From positions 1 to 21,725 of the IMG/VR virus record IMGVR_UViG_3300042503_000652: a stretch of 21,725 bases of DNA; one strand, written 5' to 3'. The stretch comes from a virus. The position numbers and the translations under genes are program-made. This document shows, piece by piece, positions 1 through 7,580 of this stretch; position 1 is the stretch's first letter; every line of letters starts with the position of its first letter. The notes beneath the pieces were generated by a model. That model had not been told where the DNA came from. It made no database searches and was given only the letters and a program-made list of their open reading frames with translations.

Positions 1-1
1 G

Positions 2-208
2 CAATACGGTGCATATACTGCAATTGGTTCTTTAGATTTGATGTGTGCATGTTTGGATATTCCAACACCAAAAGATGGTGAAGTAAATGGTGGAATGGTT
101 CACGAAGCGTATTGGAGTCACAACAGATTAAAAGAAATATCTGACTATTGTGAAAGAGATGTTGAGGTTTTGATTGATGCAATAATGAAATTAAAAAGTT
201 TAAAGTAA
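2..208 (+). CDS. 3'-5' exonuclease, DEDDy (PolB-like) family, C-terminal fragment
   Basis: The reading frame is open from the left edge and ends in TAA at 206-208, so only the last 68 residues are present and the start lies outside the window. The fragment carries the Exo III motif of DEDDy exonucleases (Y-x3-D, seen as DYCERDVEVL) preceded by LMCACLDIP and GGMVHEAYW, a layout typical of predicted PolB-like 3'-5' exonucleases of bacteria and phages. Such enzymes remove nucleotides from DNA 3' ends in proofreading or repair; the Exo I and Exo II motifs that would confirm activity are out of view. The stop codon overlaps the ATG of the dUTPase gene by one base (TAATG), so the two genes are probably cotranscribed and translationally coupled. 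The family call is fairly firm; the exact role is inferred. Confidence 0.75.
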   Translation, partial: QYGAYTAIGSLDLMCACLDIPTPKDGEVNGGMVHEAYWSHNRLKEISDYCERDVEVLIDAIMKLKSLK

Positions 209-810
209 TGAGTAATTTTAATAATGTTTCTGAAGAAGAAATACAAGACATGTTAAAATTTTTGGATTCATTAGATGATGAAAATAATGATGTTGATTAT
301 AATGCCATTATGGAAACATTAGGGTTAGATATACCTGAATTAGAAAAAGAGATTCAAGAATATATACCAACTATTGATCTTTCATATAAGAAAACAAAAG
401 AAAATGCAATAGACCCAAAATACGCATATATTAGTGATTCAGGGTTTGATTTATATTCAACTGAAGACGTATGGATACATTCCCTTGATAGACAATTAGT
501 ATCAACAGGATTACATTTTGATATTCCAGAAGGTTATGAAATTCAAGTAAGATCAAAAAGTGGTTTGGCGTTAAAACAAGGTCTTATGGTGTTAAACTCA
601 CCTGGTACGGTAGATCAAGGTTATTTAGGTGAAATACAAATTATTTTATTTAACACCACAAGAGAAAAAGTAAAAATAGAAAAAGGTCAAAAAATCGCAC
701 AAGCAGTTCTTTGTCCTGTAGTTTCAGGAAAGTGGGTCAAATTAATAGAAAAAAATGATTTGGGAAATAAAGATAGAAACGATAACGGGTTTGGGTCGAC
801 AGGGATATAA
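208..810 (+). CDS. dut: dUTP diphosphatase (dUTPase)
   Basis: This enzyme hydrolyses dUTP to dUMP and pyrophosphate, keeping uracil out of phage DNA and supplying dUMP for dTMP synthesis. All five motifs of trimeric dUTPases are visible: motif I around residues 74-83 (DSGFDLYS), motif II at 115-121 (RSKSGLA), motif III at 130-142 (NSPGTVDQGYLGE, with the catalytic-type Asp136), motif IV at 158-165 (EKGQKIAQ) and the P-loop-like motif V at 190-199 (RNDNGFGSTG). At 200 residues it is longer than the usual 140-155, because about 55 acidic, predicted helical residues precede the catalytic core. The ATG at 208 overlaps the upstream stop. The 29-bp gap to the next gene contains only A/T-rich sequence. 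Confidence 0.97.
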   Translation: MSNFNNVSEEEIQDMLKFLDSLDDENNDVDYNAIMETLGLDIPELEKEIQEYIPTIDLSYKKTKENAIDPKYAYISDSGFDLYSTEDVWIHSLDRQLVSTGLHFDIPEGYEIQVRSKSGLALKQGLMVLNSPGTVDQGYLGEIQIILFNTTREKVKIEKGQKIAQAVLCPVVSGKWVKLIEKNDLGNKDRNDNGFGSTGI

Positions 811-839
811 AAAAATAAAATAAGATTAATAATAAAAGT

Positions 840-1409
840 ATGACAGAAAAAAATAATTTAGTCGAAGTAATGAGATTTAAAGGTAGTATATACGAAAATG
901 GACTACGTAAATTATGTAATGACGTTAGAGAAATAATAGGAGATTCCCCAACTATTGTTGAGTTGGGTTCTTACATGGGTGAGAGTAGTTTAATTTTTGC
1001 TGAAGAATTTCCTAATGGAAAAATATATTGTGTTGATAGTTGGGAAGGAGGATTTGACAACGCAGATAGCTGTAGTGGTGATGATTATAATTTGGTTGAA
1101 AATCAATTTGATTTACGAATGAATTTGGTTAATAATATAACTAAAATAAAAGGTTTATCCACCAGTGTGGGTTTTGAATGTGATATGGTATATATTGATG
1201 CATGTCATAAATATGAATGTGTAAAAAACGATATTATTCATTGGCTTCCTTTTGTAACAAAAATAATGTCTGGTCATGATTATTACGAGGATATTAATTT
1301 TTGTAATCAACATCCACACATAAAAGGTGTAAAAATTGCTATAGAAGAAATGTTAGGGTTTCCAGATAAAAAATACGATGATGGTTCTTGGTTAATAATA
1401 AAAAAATGA
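840..1409 (+). CDS. class I SAM-dependent methyltransferase (Methyltransf_24/CmcI-like)
   Basis: A 189-residue Rossmann-fold methyltransferase. Motif I for S-adenosylmethionine binding is at residues 39-49 (IVELGSYMGES), followed by the acidic end of strand 2 at Asp66 (IYCVDSW). Residues 118-147 (YIDACHKYECVKNDI ... GHDYY) match the DG/DA-x-H-x-Y-x2-V-x2-D and GHDY blocks of the family related to cephalosporin hydroxylase CmcI and to sugar or nucleoside methyltransferases. The substrate cannot be read from sequence. The stop codon overlaps the start of the following glycosyltransferase (ATGA), so a sugar O-methyltransferase acting on a glycan made by the neighbouring enzymes is a reasonable inference. 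No DNA-methyltransferase target-recognition region or NPPY/DPPY motif is seen, which argues against base methylation. Confidence 0.82.
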   Translation: MTEKNNLVEVMRFKGSIYENGLRKLCNDVREIIGDSPTIVELGSYMGESSLIFAEEFPNGKIYCVDSWEGGFDNADSCSGDDYNLVENQFDLRMNLVNNITKIKGLSTSVGFECDMVYIDACHKYECVKNDIIHWLPFVTKIMSGHDYYEDINFCNQHPHIKGVKIAIEEMLGFPDKKYDDGSWLIIKK

Positions 1410-2107
1410 AAATAGGAATTTGTTTAATAATAAAAGATGAAAATGAGTATGTTGACGAATGGTTATCATATTATAGAAAATTAGGAGTTGATAAATTTTT
1501 TATATATGACAATAACAGCTCAATCCCAATTAATATAGAATCTGAAGATGTTGATGTTATTTTGTGGAATAATGAAAAATTTGGGTCTCAAAATCAGGCT
1601 TACTTAGATTGTTGTAAAAAAAATGAAGAGTTTGATTATATAGGGTTTTTTGACACTGACGAGTTTTATATGTCAAACACTATGAATATAAAAGAGGATT
1701 TAAATGATATGACCAATAAATTTGGTGATTTTAGTGGGTTTGGGATATATTGGAGGATGTATGGTAATCCAGAACCATATTTTTTAGAAAGAAAATCAAT
1801 AGATGAATACATTTACTATTATAATAATGATCACATTAAAAGTTTTATAGACCCGAAAACAATAAATCATTTTCCTGATCCCCATTTTCCACACATAAAT
1901 GGAAGATATATTGACGAGTTGGGTCGAAATGTTATATCACCAATTGGTCATCATACTAGTGAAACAATATGGATAAAACATATATGGTCAAGAAGTTTAA
2001 GTGAATTCGAATCAAAGACAAAAAGAGGTGATGTAAATAGAGTTGCAAGAATTATTACTATGGATGATTTTTATCGACATAACGACCAATGTGTAAAATC
2101 TAATTAA
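1406..2107 (+). CDS. glycosyltransferase, GT-A fold (GT92/GT2-like)
   Basis: The protein opens with MKIGICLIIKDENEYVDEW and continues to a YDNNSS block, the nucleotide-sugar binding start characteristic of the 'glycosyltransferase family 2_4/GT92' group. The metal-binding DxD is seen as DTD at residues 83-85 (FFDTDEF). It should transfer a sugar from a nucleotide donor to an unknown acceptor in the cytoplasm. I chose the ATG at 1406, giving 233 residues: it forms a 4-base ATGA overlap with the preceding methyltransferase stop and places the conserved strand right at the N-terminus. A frame-open TTG at 1388 would add six residues but looks spurious. It belongs to the packed methyltransferase-glycosyltransferase run. 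Confidence 0.85.
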   Translation: MKIGICLIIKDENEYVDEWLSYYRKLGVDKFFIYDNNSSIPINIESEDVDVILWNNEKFGSQNQAYLDCCKKNEEFDYIGFFDTDEFYMSNTMNIKEDLNDMTNKFGDFSGFGIYWRMYGNPEPYFLERKSIDEYIYYYNNDHIKSFIDPKTINHFPDPHFPHINGRYIDELGRNVISPIGHHTSETIWIKHIWSRSLSEFESKTKRGDVNRVARIITMDDFYRHNDQCVKSN

Positions 2108-2109
2108 AT

Positions 2110-3624
2110 ATGATAACAATAATATACTCAACACATAAGGATAAAAATTATAATGACAAGTTTAAAAACCACATATTAAACACAGTCGGCATTAAAGACG
2201 TTCAAATATTAGAATTTATTAACCACAATCAATATTCACTGGCACAAGTGTATAATAGTGGTATTACAGAATCAATTTACGACATTGTTGTTTGTTGTCA
2301 TAACGATATAAAATTAGAAAAAAATTGGGGTAAAAAACTTTTAGAAGATTTTTCTAATAACCCCGAGTTTGGTGTAATTGGGAAGGCAGGTTCTTGTTAC
2401 TTTCCTTCTTCAGGTGTGTATTGGGAAAAGTTGCATCAAACAATGGTTGGTCAAGTTTATCACCACCCTGAAGGTCAAAAAAAATGGATTAATAGATATT
2501 CAGTTAAATTACCCTATTTAATTCCTGTTGTAACAATTGATGGATTATTTATCTCTTTTGATAAAACAAAAATCAAACATTATTTTGATGAAACAATTGG
2601 TAAGTTCCACTTTTACGATCATGGATTTTGTGTGCCAAATTATTTAGATGGTGTTAAATTAGGGATTACCTCTTCTTTTGAAATAACTCATGAATCTATT
2701 GGTAAACCAAATGACGAATTTTGGGAAAGCAAAGATAAGTTTGTTCAAAAGTGGGGATCTAAATTACCCTTGGATTTAAAACCAAATTCAGTTTATGCCC
2801 CCAAAATTAAAACAAAAGAATTTAAAAAATTTAAAAAAGTTGCAATTATAATACCAACAAAAGGTAAAGTTGATATGTTGTTAGAATGTATTAAATCATT
2901 CGAGGACCATTGTGATACAAAAAAATTTACAATTTTTATCGCAGACACCGGATCTACCAAAGATGAAATTGACCGTATTAAAGATAAAATATTATCCACA
3001 AATAATATTAAATTAATTGAATATGATTATTATAACTTTGCAAAAATTAATAATGACGTGGTTAAAAATCATGTTGGGGATGATTATGAATTTATCTTAT
3101 TTTCAAATAATGACATAAAAATTTTAAATGACGTTATTACAGGCATGTTGAGTGTTTTTGAAAAAAATAAAAACGCAGGAACTGTTGGTGCAAGATTACA
3201 TTTTGAAGATAACACAATACAACATAATGGGGTTTTTATTTCAAAAAATACAAAAAGAGGTGACATTATAGGGGTTAGTCATTTAAATCTAACAAATTAT
3301 TACAATTATTATAGCGGGGTTAAAGAAATATTTGGAAATACTGGCGGTTTATTAATGATTAGAAAAAATCTTTTTGAATCATTAGGTTGTTTTAATGAAA
3401 ACTATATTTCTTGTTTTGAAGATGTTGAATTGAATATAATGTGCTTGTCTAAAGGTTTAAAAAATTACAATAATAGTGACTGTGTTGCTTATCATTACGA
3501 ATCTCAAACAAGAAACGAAGATCCTGAAAACTTGAAAAAATTGTCTTTAGATTATCATAACAACCTTATAAAGTGCGTTGACTCAAATATTGATAAAATA
3601 AAAAAATATCTTAACATAATATAA
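2110..3624 (+). CDS. bifunctional glycosyltransferase with two GT2 domains
   Basis: This 504-residue protein contains two consecutive GT-A domains. The first (about 1-215) has an HND acidic site at residues 64-66 and a later GLFISFDKTKI...FHFYD...THESIG block typical of phage and bacterial GT2-like proteins. The second (about 242-485) begins KVAIIIPTKGK, has its metal site as NND at 333-335, a GGLLMIRKNLFESLG acceptor-side block near 412-426, and the ED-VEL motif near 437-441 followed by a YHYES histidine segment at 461-465. Two domains in one chain commonly make a two-step or polymerising transferase, for example adding alternating sugars; which sugars is unknown. It starts two bases after the previous stop. 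The protein is soluble, with no membrane segment. Confidence 0.88.
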   Translation: MITIIYSTHKDKNYNDKFKNHILNTVGIKDVQILEFINHNQYSLAQVYNSGITESIYDIVVCCHNDIKLEKNWGKKLLEDFSNNPEFGVIGKAGSCYFPSSGVYWEKLHQTMVGQVYHHPEGQKKWINRYSVKLPYLIPVVTIDGLFISFDKTKIKHYFDETIGKFHFYDHGFCVPNYLDGVKLGITSSFEITHESIGKPNDEFWESKDKFVQKWGSKLPLDLKPNSVYAPKIKTKEFKKFKKVAIIIPTKGKVDMLLECIKSFEDHCDTKKFTIFIADTGSTKDEIDRIKDKILSTNNIKLIEYDYYNFAKINNDVVKNHVGDDYEFILFSNNDIKILNDVITGMLSVFEKNKNAGTVGARLHFEDNTIQHNGVFISKNTKRGDIIGVSHLNLTNYYNYYSGVKEIFGNTGGLLMIRKNLFESLGCFNENYISCFEDVELNIMCLSKGLKNYNNSDCVAYHYESQTRNEDPENLKKLSLDYHNNLIKCVDSNIDKIKKYLNII

Positions 3625-3630
3625 AATTAA

Positions 3631-4077
3631 ATGGACAAACAAAATAGAACCATTGGAATTACATGTTCAACATTTGACCTATTACACGCAGGTCATGTAA
3701 TAATGTTGGAGGAGTGTAAAAAATACTGTGATTACTTAATATGTGCACTACAAGTTGATCCGACTATAGATAGACCACAAAAAAATAAACCAATTCAAAG
3801 TTTAGTAGAAAGATACCTACAATTAGATGCGGTTAAACATGTTGATAAAATTATTCCGTATAACACGGAAGAAGAATTAATTACAATTTTTTCATCTTTA
3901 GATTTAGATGTTAGAATTATTGGAGAGGAATATAAAGACAGTGATTTCACCGCGAAAAACATTTGTCTTAAAAGGGGTATTAAGTTAGTTTATAATAAGA
4001 GAGATCACGATTTCTCATCATCTAATTTAAGAGAAAGGATTTATACACAGGAATCCAATAAAAGATTTGTAAAATAA
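3631..4077 (+). CDS. cytidylyltransferase-like nucleotidyltransferase (TagD/RfaE C-domain type)
   Basis: A 148-residue protein of the nucleotidylyl-transferase superfamily. The HxGH signature is at residues 19-22 (DLLHAGHV), the mid-protein block VERYLQLDAVKHVD at 59-72 matches the family's RxxxL segment, and the SSSNLRERI block at 129-137 matches the phosphate-binding ISSSxLR motif. Members activate small sugar or polyol phosphates with CTP or ATP, such as glycerol-3-phosphate to CDP-glycerol or heptose phosphate to ADP-heptose. The length fits TagD-like glycerol-3-phosphate cytidylyltransferase (about 130 residues), but the substrate is not decided by sequence alone. Sitting between glycosyltransferases, it plausibly makes the activated donor they use. 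Confidence 0.85.
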   Translation: MDKQNRTIGITCSTFDLLHAGHVIMLEECKKYCDYLICALQVDPTIDRPQKNKPIQSLVERYLQLDAVKHVDKIIPYNTEEELITIFSSLDLDVRIIGEEYKDSDFTAKNICLKRGIKLVYNKRDHDFSSSNLRERIYTQESNKRFVK

Positions 4078-4081
4078 AAAT

Positions 4082-4813
4082 ATGCAAAGAAGAAAAACAC
4101 AACAATCTGAAGAACAAACTACCAGACCTCAATCAAGAAAGGATTATATTAATTCTATTATTAAAAAAAAGAGTAAAAGTAAGTTTTTAACAGAAAATCA
4201 AAAGGAATATTATAATATTCTAACGTCAAACCAAATAACTATTTGTTCAGGACCTGCAGGTGTTGGTAAAAGTTACATCGCAATGAAAGCGGCGGTTGAT
4301 CTTTTAATGGAACCCGATAATGGTTATGAAAAAATTATTATTGTTAGACCCGCAGTTGAGGCCGAAGAAAAATTAGGAGCACTTCCTGGTAATTTAGAAG
4401 AAAAATTAGACCCATATATTTTTCCGTCTTACTACCTTTTAAATAAAATCATTGGAAAAGATGCGAGAGAAAAATTAAAAGATGCCGAAATTATTGAAGT
4501 ATTTGCTTTGGCGTATATGAGAGGTATGAACATCGACAACTCAATTTTAATTTTTGAGGAAGCACAAAACTCTACCCCAAATCAGATGAAACTTCTTTTA
4601 ACAAGAATCGGATCCAATTCAAAATTTTTCATATCGGGAGATTTAGAACAAACTGATAGGTATAAGGATAAAAAACAATCAGGTCTTTACGATGCAATAA
4701 CAAGGTTTAACTTTATAAATGACATAGGGACTTTTGAGTTCAATGATAAAGACGTGGTTAGAAACCCACTTATTTCTAAAATTTTACAAAAATACGATGA
4801 GAATAGGGCTTGA
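4082..4813 (+). CDS. phoH: PhoH family ATPase
   Basis: The core from about residue 37 to 215 is a PhoH-like P-loop ATPase. Walker A is GPAGVGKS at 57-64, the RPAVEAEEKLGALPG segment at 89-103 is diagnostic of PhoH, Walker B is ILIFEEAQN at 155-163, and the sensor-like SGDLEQTD lies at 185-192. PhoH proteins are related to the N-terminal half of superfamily I helicases and are widespread in T4-like marine phages; the cellular role is unsettled (RNA or DNA helicase or nuclease-linked functions have been proposed). The first 35 residues are basic and probably unstructured. The gene starts four bases after the previous stop, and its end overlaps the next gene by 17 bases. Confidence 0.95.
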   Translation: MQRRKTQQSEEQTTRPQSRKDYINSIIKKKSKSKFLTENQKEYYNILTSNQITICSGPAGVGKSYIAMKAAVDLLMEPDNGYEKIIIVRPAVEAEEKLGALPGNLEEKLDPYIFPSYYLLNKIIGKDAREKLKDAEIIEVFALAYMRGMNIDNSILIFEEAQNSTPNQMKLLLTRIGSNSKFFISGDLEQTDRYKDKKQSGLYDAITRFNFINDIGTFEFNDKDVVRNPLISKILQKYDENRA

Positions 4814-5459
4814 TATTAATGGTGTGTTAAGAGACACTATTGGAAAATTTGAACAACTTTATGAAAAACATTTAATTGAAAAAAGTGAAGACGATTTTTT
4901 AGGTCAGACATACGAACTTGATATGTCAGGAAATACCGAAATGATTGAATCAACTGAAGAATCTTTTGAATATCAAAAGTTATCTGATGTATCCAGTCTT
5001 GATCTAATAAAACATTTTTCATTTAAAAATAATGAAGAACTTTTTAGTTTTATGTATGAAGAATATGCTATGGAGTTATTTGGTCATGCACCGTCAACAG
5101 AAATGACAACTTTTAACATATTAAACGATCTATATTTTGAATTAAGAGAAGAAAACGAACTTATTATCGTTTCCAATGAAATTGGAAAATCCAAACCTTC
5201 ATCACTTTTCTTTTTATCAAAATTTGGTTGTCTTTTGGAAAAGGTTGTTTTTTTTAGTGAAATCACCAAAAATAACATGTGGGATCAAATAGACATTTTA
5301 CTTACAGCGAACCCTGACTTATTATTAAATAAACCTGTGGATAAAATTGTTGTAAAATATAATACCACATACAATAAACACATTTCTTCAGAACTCGAAA
5401 TATCTTCACTTTCTGAGTTTCAAGAAATAATTAAAAATTTAAAACATAATGCTGTTTAG
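4797..5459 (+). CDS. HAD-superfamily-like protein with degenerate active site
   Basis: The N-terminus MRIGLDINGVLRD resembles motif I (DxDGVxxD) of haloacid-dehalogenase-type 5'-nucleotidases, and LIIVSN at 122-127 followed by lysines at 131/133 resembles motifs II and III. Two key acidic positions look lost: the second motif I aspartate is Asn8, and the motif IV region reads IDILLTANPDLL (165-176) instead of carrying the usual acidic Mg2+ ligands. Phosphatase activity is therefore doubtful, and it may be a binding or regulatory relative. I chose the ATG at 4797 (220 residues) because motif I follows directly. An in-frame TTG at 4734 would lie deep inside phoH. It overlaps phoH by 17 bases and the next gene by 11. 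Confidence 0.65.
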   Translation: MRIGLDINGVLRDTIGKFEQLYEKHLIEKSEDDFLGQTYELDMSGNTEMIESTEESFEYQKLSDVSSLDLIKHFSFKNNEELFSFMYEEYAMELFGHAPSTEMTTFNILNDLYFELREENELIIVSNEIGKSKPSSLFFLSKFGCLLEKVVFFSEITKNNMWDQIDILLTANPDLLLNKPVDKIVVKYNTTYNKHISSELEISSLSEFQEIIKNLKHNAV

Positions 5460-5706
5460 TCTTTTTGGTGAAAACTACTACATCGATTTGGATAAAGTTG
5501 AAAAAGAAGTGGAAATGACAAGTTCTTCGGGAGAGTCTCAAATCCATTTAGTTAAGTATGAAATGGTTAAAATGATGGTTGACACCATTTTAACGGAAAT
5601 TGAACCTGTTGATGAAAAGTTAGGTCCTAATAATAGTGAACTAACAATACCATTTAAAATTTCTTTTAATAGTTTAAGAGTAAAAAACATAATAAACAAA
5701 ATATAA
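5449..5706 (+). CDS. hypothetical protein, 85 aa
   Basis: I do not recognise this protein. It is small, begins MLFSLFGENYYIDLDKVEKEV, has a probable amphipathic helix around residues 38-55 (YEMVKMMVDTILTEI) and a beta-like C-terminus (ELTIPFKISFNSLRVKNIINKI). There are no cysteines, no signal peptide and no membrane segment. Its start overlaps the HAD-like gene by 11 bases and its stop precedes the next gene by six, so it belongs to the same transcription unit. The alternating strand-helix-strand look and tight packing support a real gene; the function is unknown. Confidence 0.7.
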   Translation: MLFSLFGENYYIDLDKVEKEVEMTSSSGESQIHLVKYEMVKMMVDTILTEIEPVDEKLGPNNSELTIPFKISFNSLRVKNIINKI

Positions 5707-5712
5707 TAGGAT

Positions 5713-6771
5713 ATGAACAACGACAATCACGAAAAATTAGAACTGTCCATAAATAGAATGAAAGAAAAACTTTCAAGAATTTATTTTATGGTTCAAGACA
5801 CAAAAGGAAACGCCAAGGCATCTGTTAGATACATTTACCAAATGGCATTAACATTAAAAAGAAATGGATATAACGCCATTATTTTACATGAAAAACCTGA
5901 ATACTTTGGAGTATCGTCATGGTTGAGTGAAGAATATATGACTGAGTTAGAACATCGCGCAATTGAAGGAACAAGTTTAGAAATTTCACCTGATGATTTA
6001 ATTATTATCCCTGAAATTTACGGATTTGTTATGGATCAAATCACTAAATTACCATGTGGTAAAATTGTTTTGAGTCAAGCTTTTGATCATATCTTTGAAA
6101 CTTTACAACCTGGCCAATCCTGGACACAATTAGGGTTTTACAAATGTATTACAACTTCAGAAAAACAAAAAGAACTAATCCAATCTGTAATGAGAAATGT
6201 TACAGTAGATGTTGTGGCCCCTTATATTTCTGATGTTTTTCAAAAGAATGAATACCCACCAAAAACAATTATTAATATCCATACAAGAGATCAAAGAGAC
6301 ACCTCAAATCTTATCAAAAGTTTTTACGTAAAGTTTCCACAATATAGATGGATTACGTTTAGAGACCTTAGAGGCTTAAGTGAAAACGAGTTTGCCGAAG
6401 CAATGAAAGATAGTTTTATTTCAATTTGGATTGACCAAACAAGTTCATTTGGGACTTTCCCATTAGAATCAATGAAAATGGGAATCCCTGTATTAGGTTT
6501 AGTTCCTGATGTTGTTCCTTCTTGGATGAATGAAGATAATGGACTTTGGGTGAACAACAAAACAATTATTGTAGATGTTTTATCTGATTTCATTCAAAAT
6601 TGGTTAGAAGACAATTTAAATCCTGAATTGTTTGATAGAATGAATCTAACACTCGAAACAATTAGTAATAAAGAAAAATTTGAAAATGAAACTTTAAGTT
6701 TATTTGGTGACATTTTTGAAAAAAGAATCACTTCATTTGAAGATCAACTATCAAAATTTGAAACTATTTAA
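5713..6771 (+). CDS. glycosyltransferase, GT-B fold (GT4-like)
   Basis: A 352-residue soluble protein. The N-terminal half has a Rossmann-like start (SRIYFMVQDTKGNAKASVRY at 21-40) with helices consistent with an acceptor domain. The C-terminal half carries the GT4-type donor site at residues 246-265 (FGTFPLESMKMGIPVLGLVP), equivalent to the G-x-F-P-L-E-A-M-A-x-G-x-P-V signature in which the Glu contacts the nucleotide sugar. An INIHTRDQRD block at 187-196 corresponds to the strand that opens the second Rossmann domain. The donor and acceptor are unknown. The start is preceded by AGGAT, the nearest thing to a Shine-Dalgarno sequence in the early region. The following GT2 gene starts two bases after its stop, suggesting a joint pathway. 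Confidence 0.83.
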   Translation: MNNDNHEKLELSINRMKEKLSRIYFMVQDTKGNAKASVRYIYQMALTLKRNGYNAIILHEKPEYFGVSSWLSEEYMTELEHRAIEGTSLEISPDDLIIIPEIYGFVMDQITKLPCGKIVLSQAFDHIFETLQPGQSWTQLGFYKCITTSEKQKELIQSVMRNVTVDVVAPYISDVFQKNEYPPKTIINIHTRDQRDTSNLIKSFYVKFPQYRWITFRDLRGLSENEFAEAMKDSFISIWIDQTSSFGTFPLESMKMGIPVLGLVPDVVPSWMNEDNGLWVNNKTIIVDVLSDFIQNWLEDNLNPELFDRMNLTLETISNKEKFENETLSLFGDIFEKRITSFEDQLSKFETI

Positions 6772-6773
6772 TT

Positions 6774-7580
6774 ATGAACACAGAAAATAAAGTATCGGTT
6801 ATATTACCAATCAAATCAGGAAAAGCAATCAGTTTTGTTGATTTTTTTGACAAGGCTATTCAATCAGTTAAAAATCAAAAAGACTATGTTAATGAATTAA
6901 TCATTGTTCATGGTTCAGAAGATTATTTAACATCACATTTAACTTCATACGATTTTGGTGATTTAAATGTAGTTTTAGAAAGTTGGTCTGAAGAACCAAA
7001 TTTTGGAAAACAAGTTAATCACGGAGTGTCAATTGCAAATTCTAATTGGTGTTCAATTTTAGAATTTGACGATGAATATTCAAATATTTGGTTTAAAAAT
7101 GCCATTAACTATATGGATATTTACAAAAATGTTGACGCATTCCTTCCGATTGTTGTTGACATTGATAGTAAAATGGTATTTGCAGGATTTACAAATGAAG
7201 CGACATTTGCACAAAACATCTCAACTGAAATGGGTATTCTAACAAATGAAACTTTACAAACCTTCCAAAATTTTCAAACATCAGGTATGGTTTTCAGAAA
7301 AGAAAAATTTTTAGAAGTGGGTGGATTTAAATCTAATTTGAGACTTACTTTTGGTTATGAATTATTCTTACGTTTGACCCATAATTCAGCAAAAATTATG
7401 ACAATTCCAAGAATTGGATACAAACATATGAATTTAAGAGAAGGATCTATTTTTTGGAATTACAAAAATGGTGACAATAGAATCACGCAAGATGAAGCAA
7501 AATTTTGGATCGACACTGCGAAAAAAGAATATTTCTTCACAAATGAGAGGGATATAAATTACGAACCCCAAGAAATTTAA
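6774..7580 (+). CDS. glycosyltransferase family 2 (GT-A)
   Basis: A 268-residue GT2-type enzyme: KVSVILPIKSGK at 6-17 opens the nucleotide-sugar domain, a VNHGVSIANSNWCSILEFDD segment at 81-100 ends in the acidic metal site (FDD, 98-100), and SGMVFRKEKFLEVGGF at 170-185 is the acceptor-side block found before the ED/GYE region (GYELFLR at 194-200). No membrane anchor is present, so it acts in the cytoplasm. Together with the GT-B gene just upstream it forms a second glycosylation pair, separated from the first group by phoH and the HAD-like gene. Its TAA overlaps the ATG of the sigma factor gene by one base, so sugar modification and late transcription genes share a transcript end. Confidence 0.85.
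   Translation: MNTENKVSVILPIKSGKAISFVDFFDKAIQSVKNQKDYVNELIIVHGSEDYLTSHLTSYDFGDLNVVLESWSEEPNFGKQVNHGVSIANSNWCSILEFDDEYSNIWFKNAINYMDIYKNVDAFLPIVVDIDSKMVFAGFTNEATFAQNISTEMGILTNETLQTFQNFQTSGMVFRKEKFLEVGGFKSNLRLTFGYELFLRLTHNSAKIMTIPRIGYKHMNLREGSIFWNYKNGDNRITQDEAKFWIDTAKKEYFFTNERDINYEPQEI

Noticed and set aside
1388-1405. Upstream TTG start that would extend the GT92-like glycosyltransferase by six residues
   Set aside because: The ATG at 1406 gives the usual ATGA overlap and the conserved first strand begins immediately after it.
4734-4796. Upstream TTG start for the HAD-like protein
   Set aside because: It would add 21 residues encoded deep inside phoH, and motif I normally lies at the very N-terminus, as it does from 4797.
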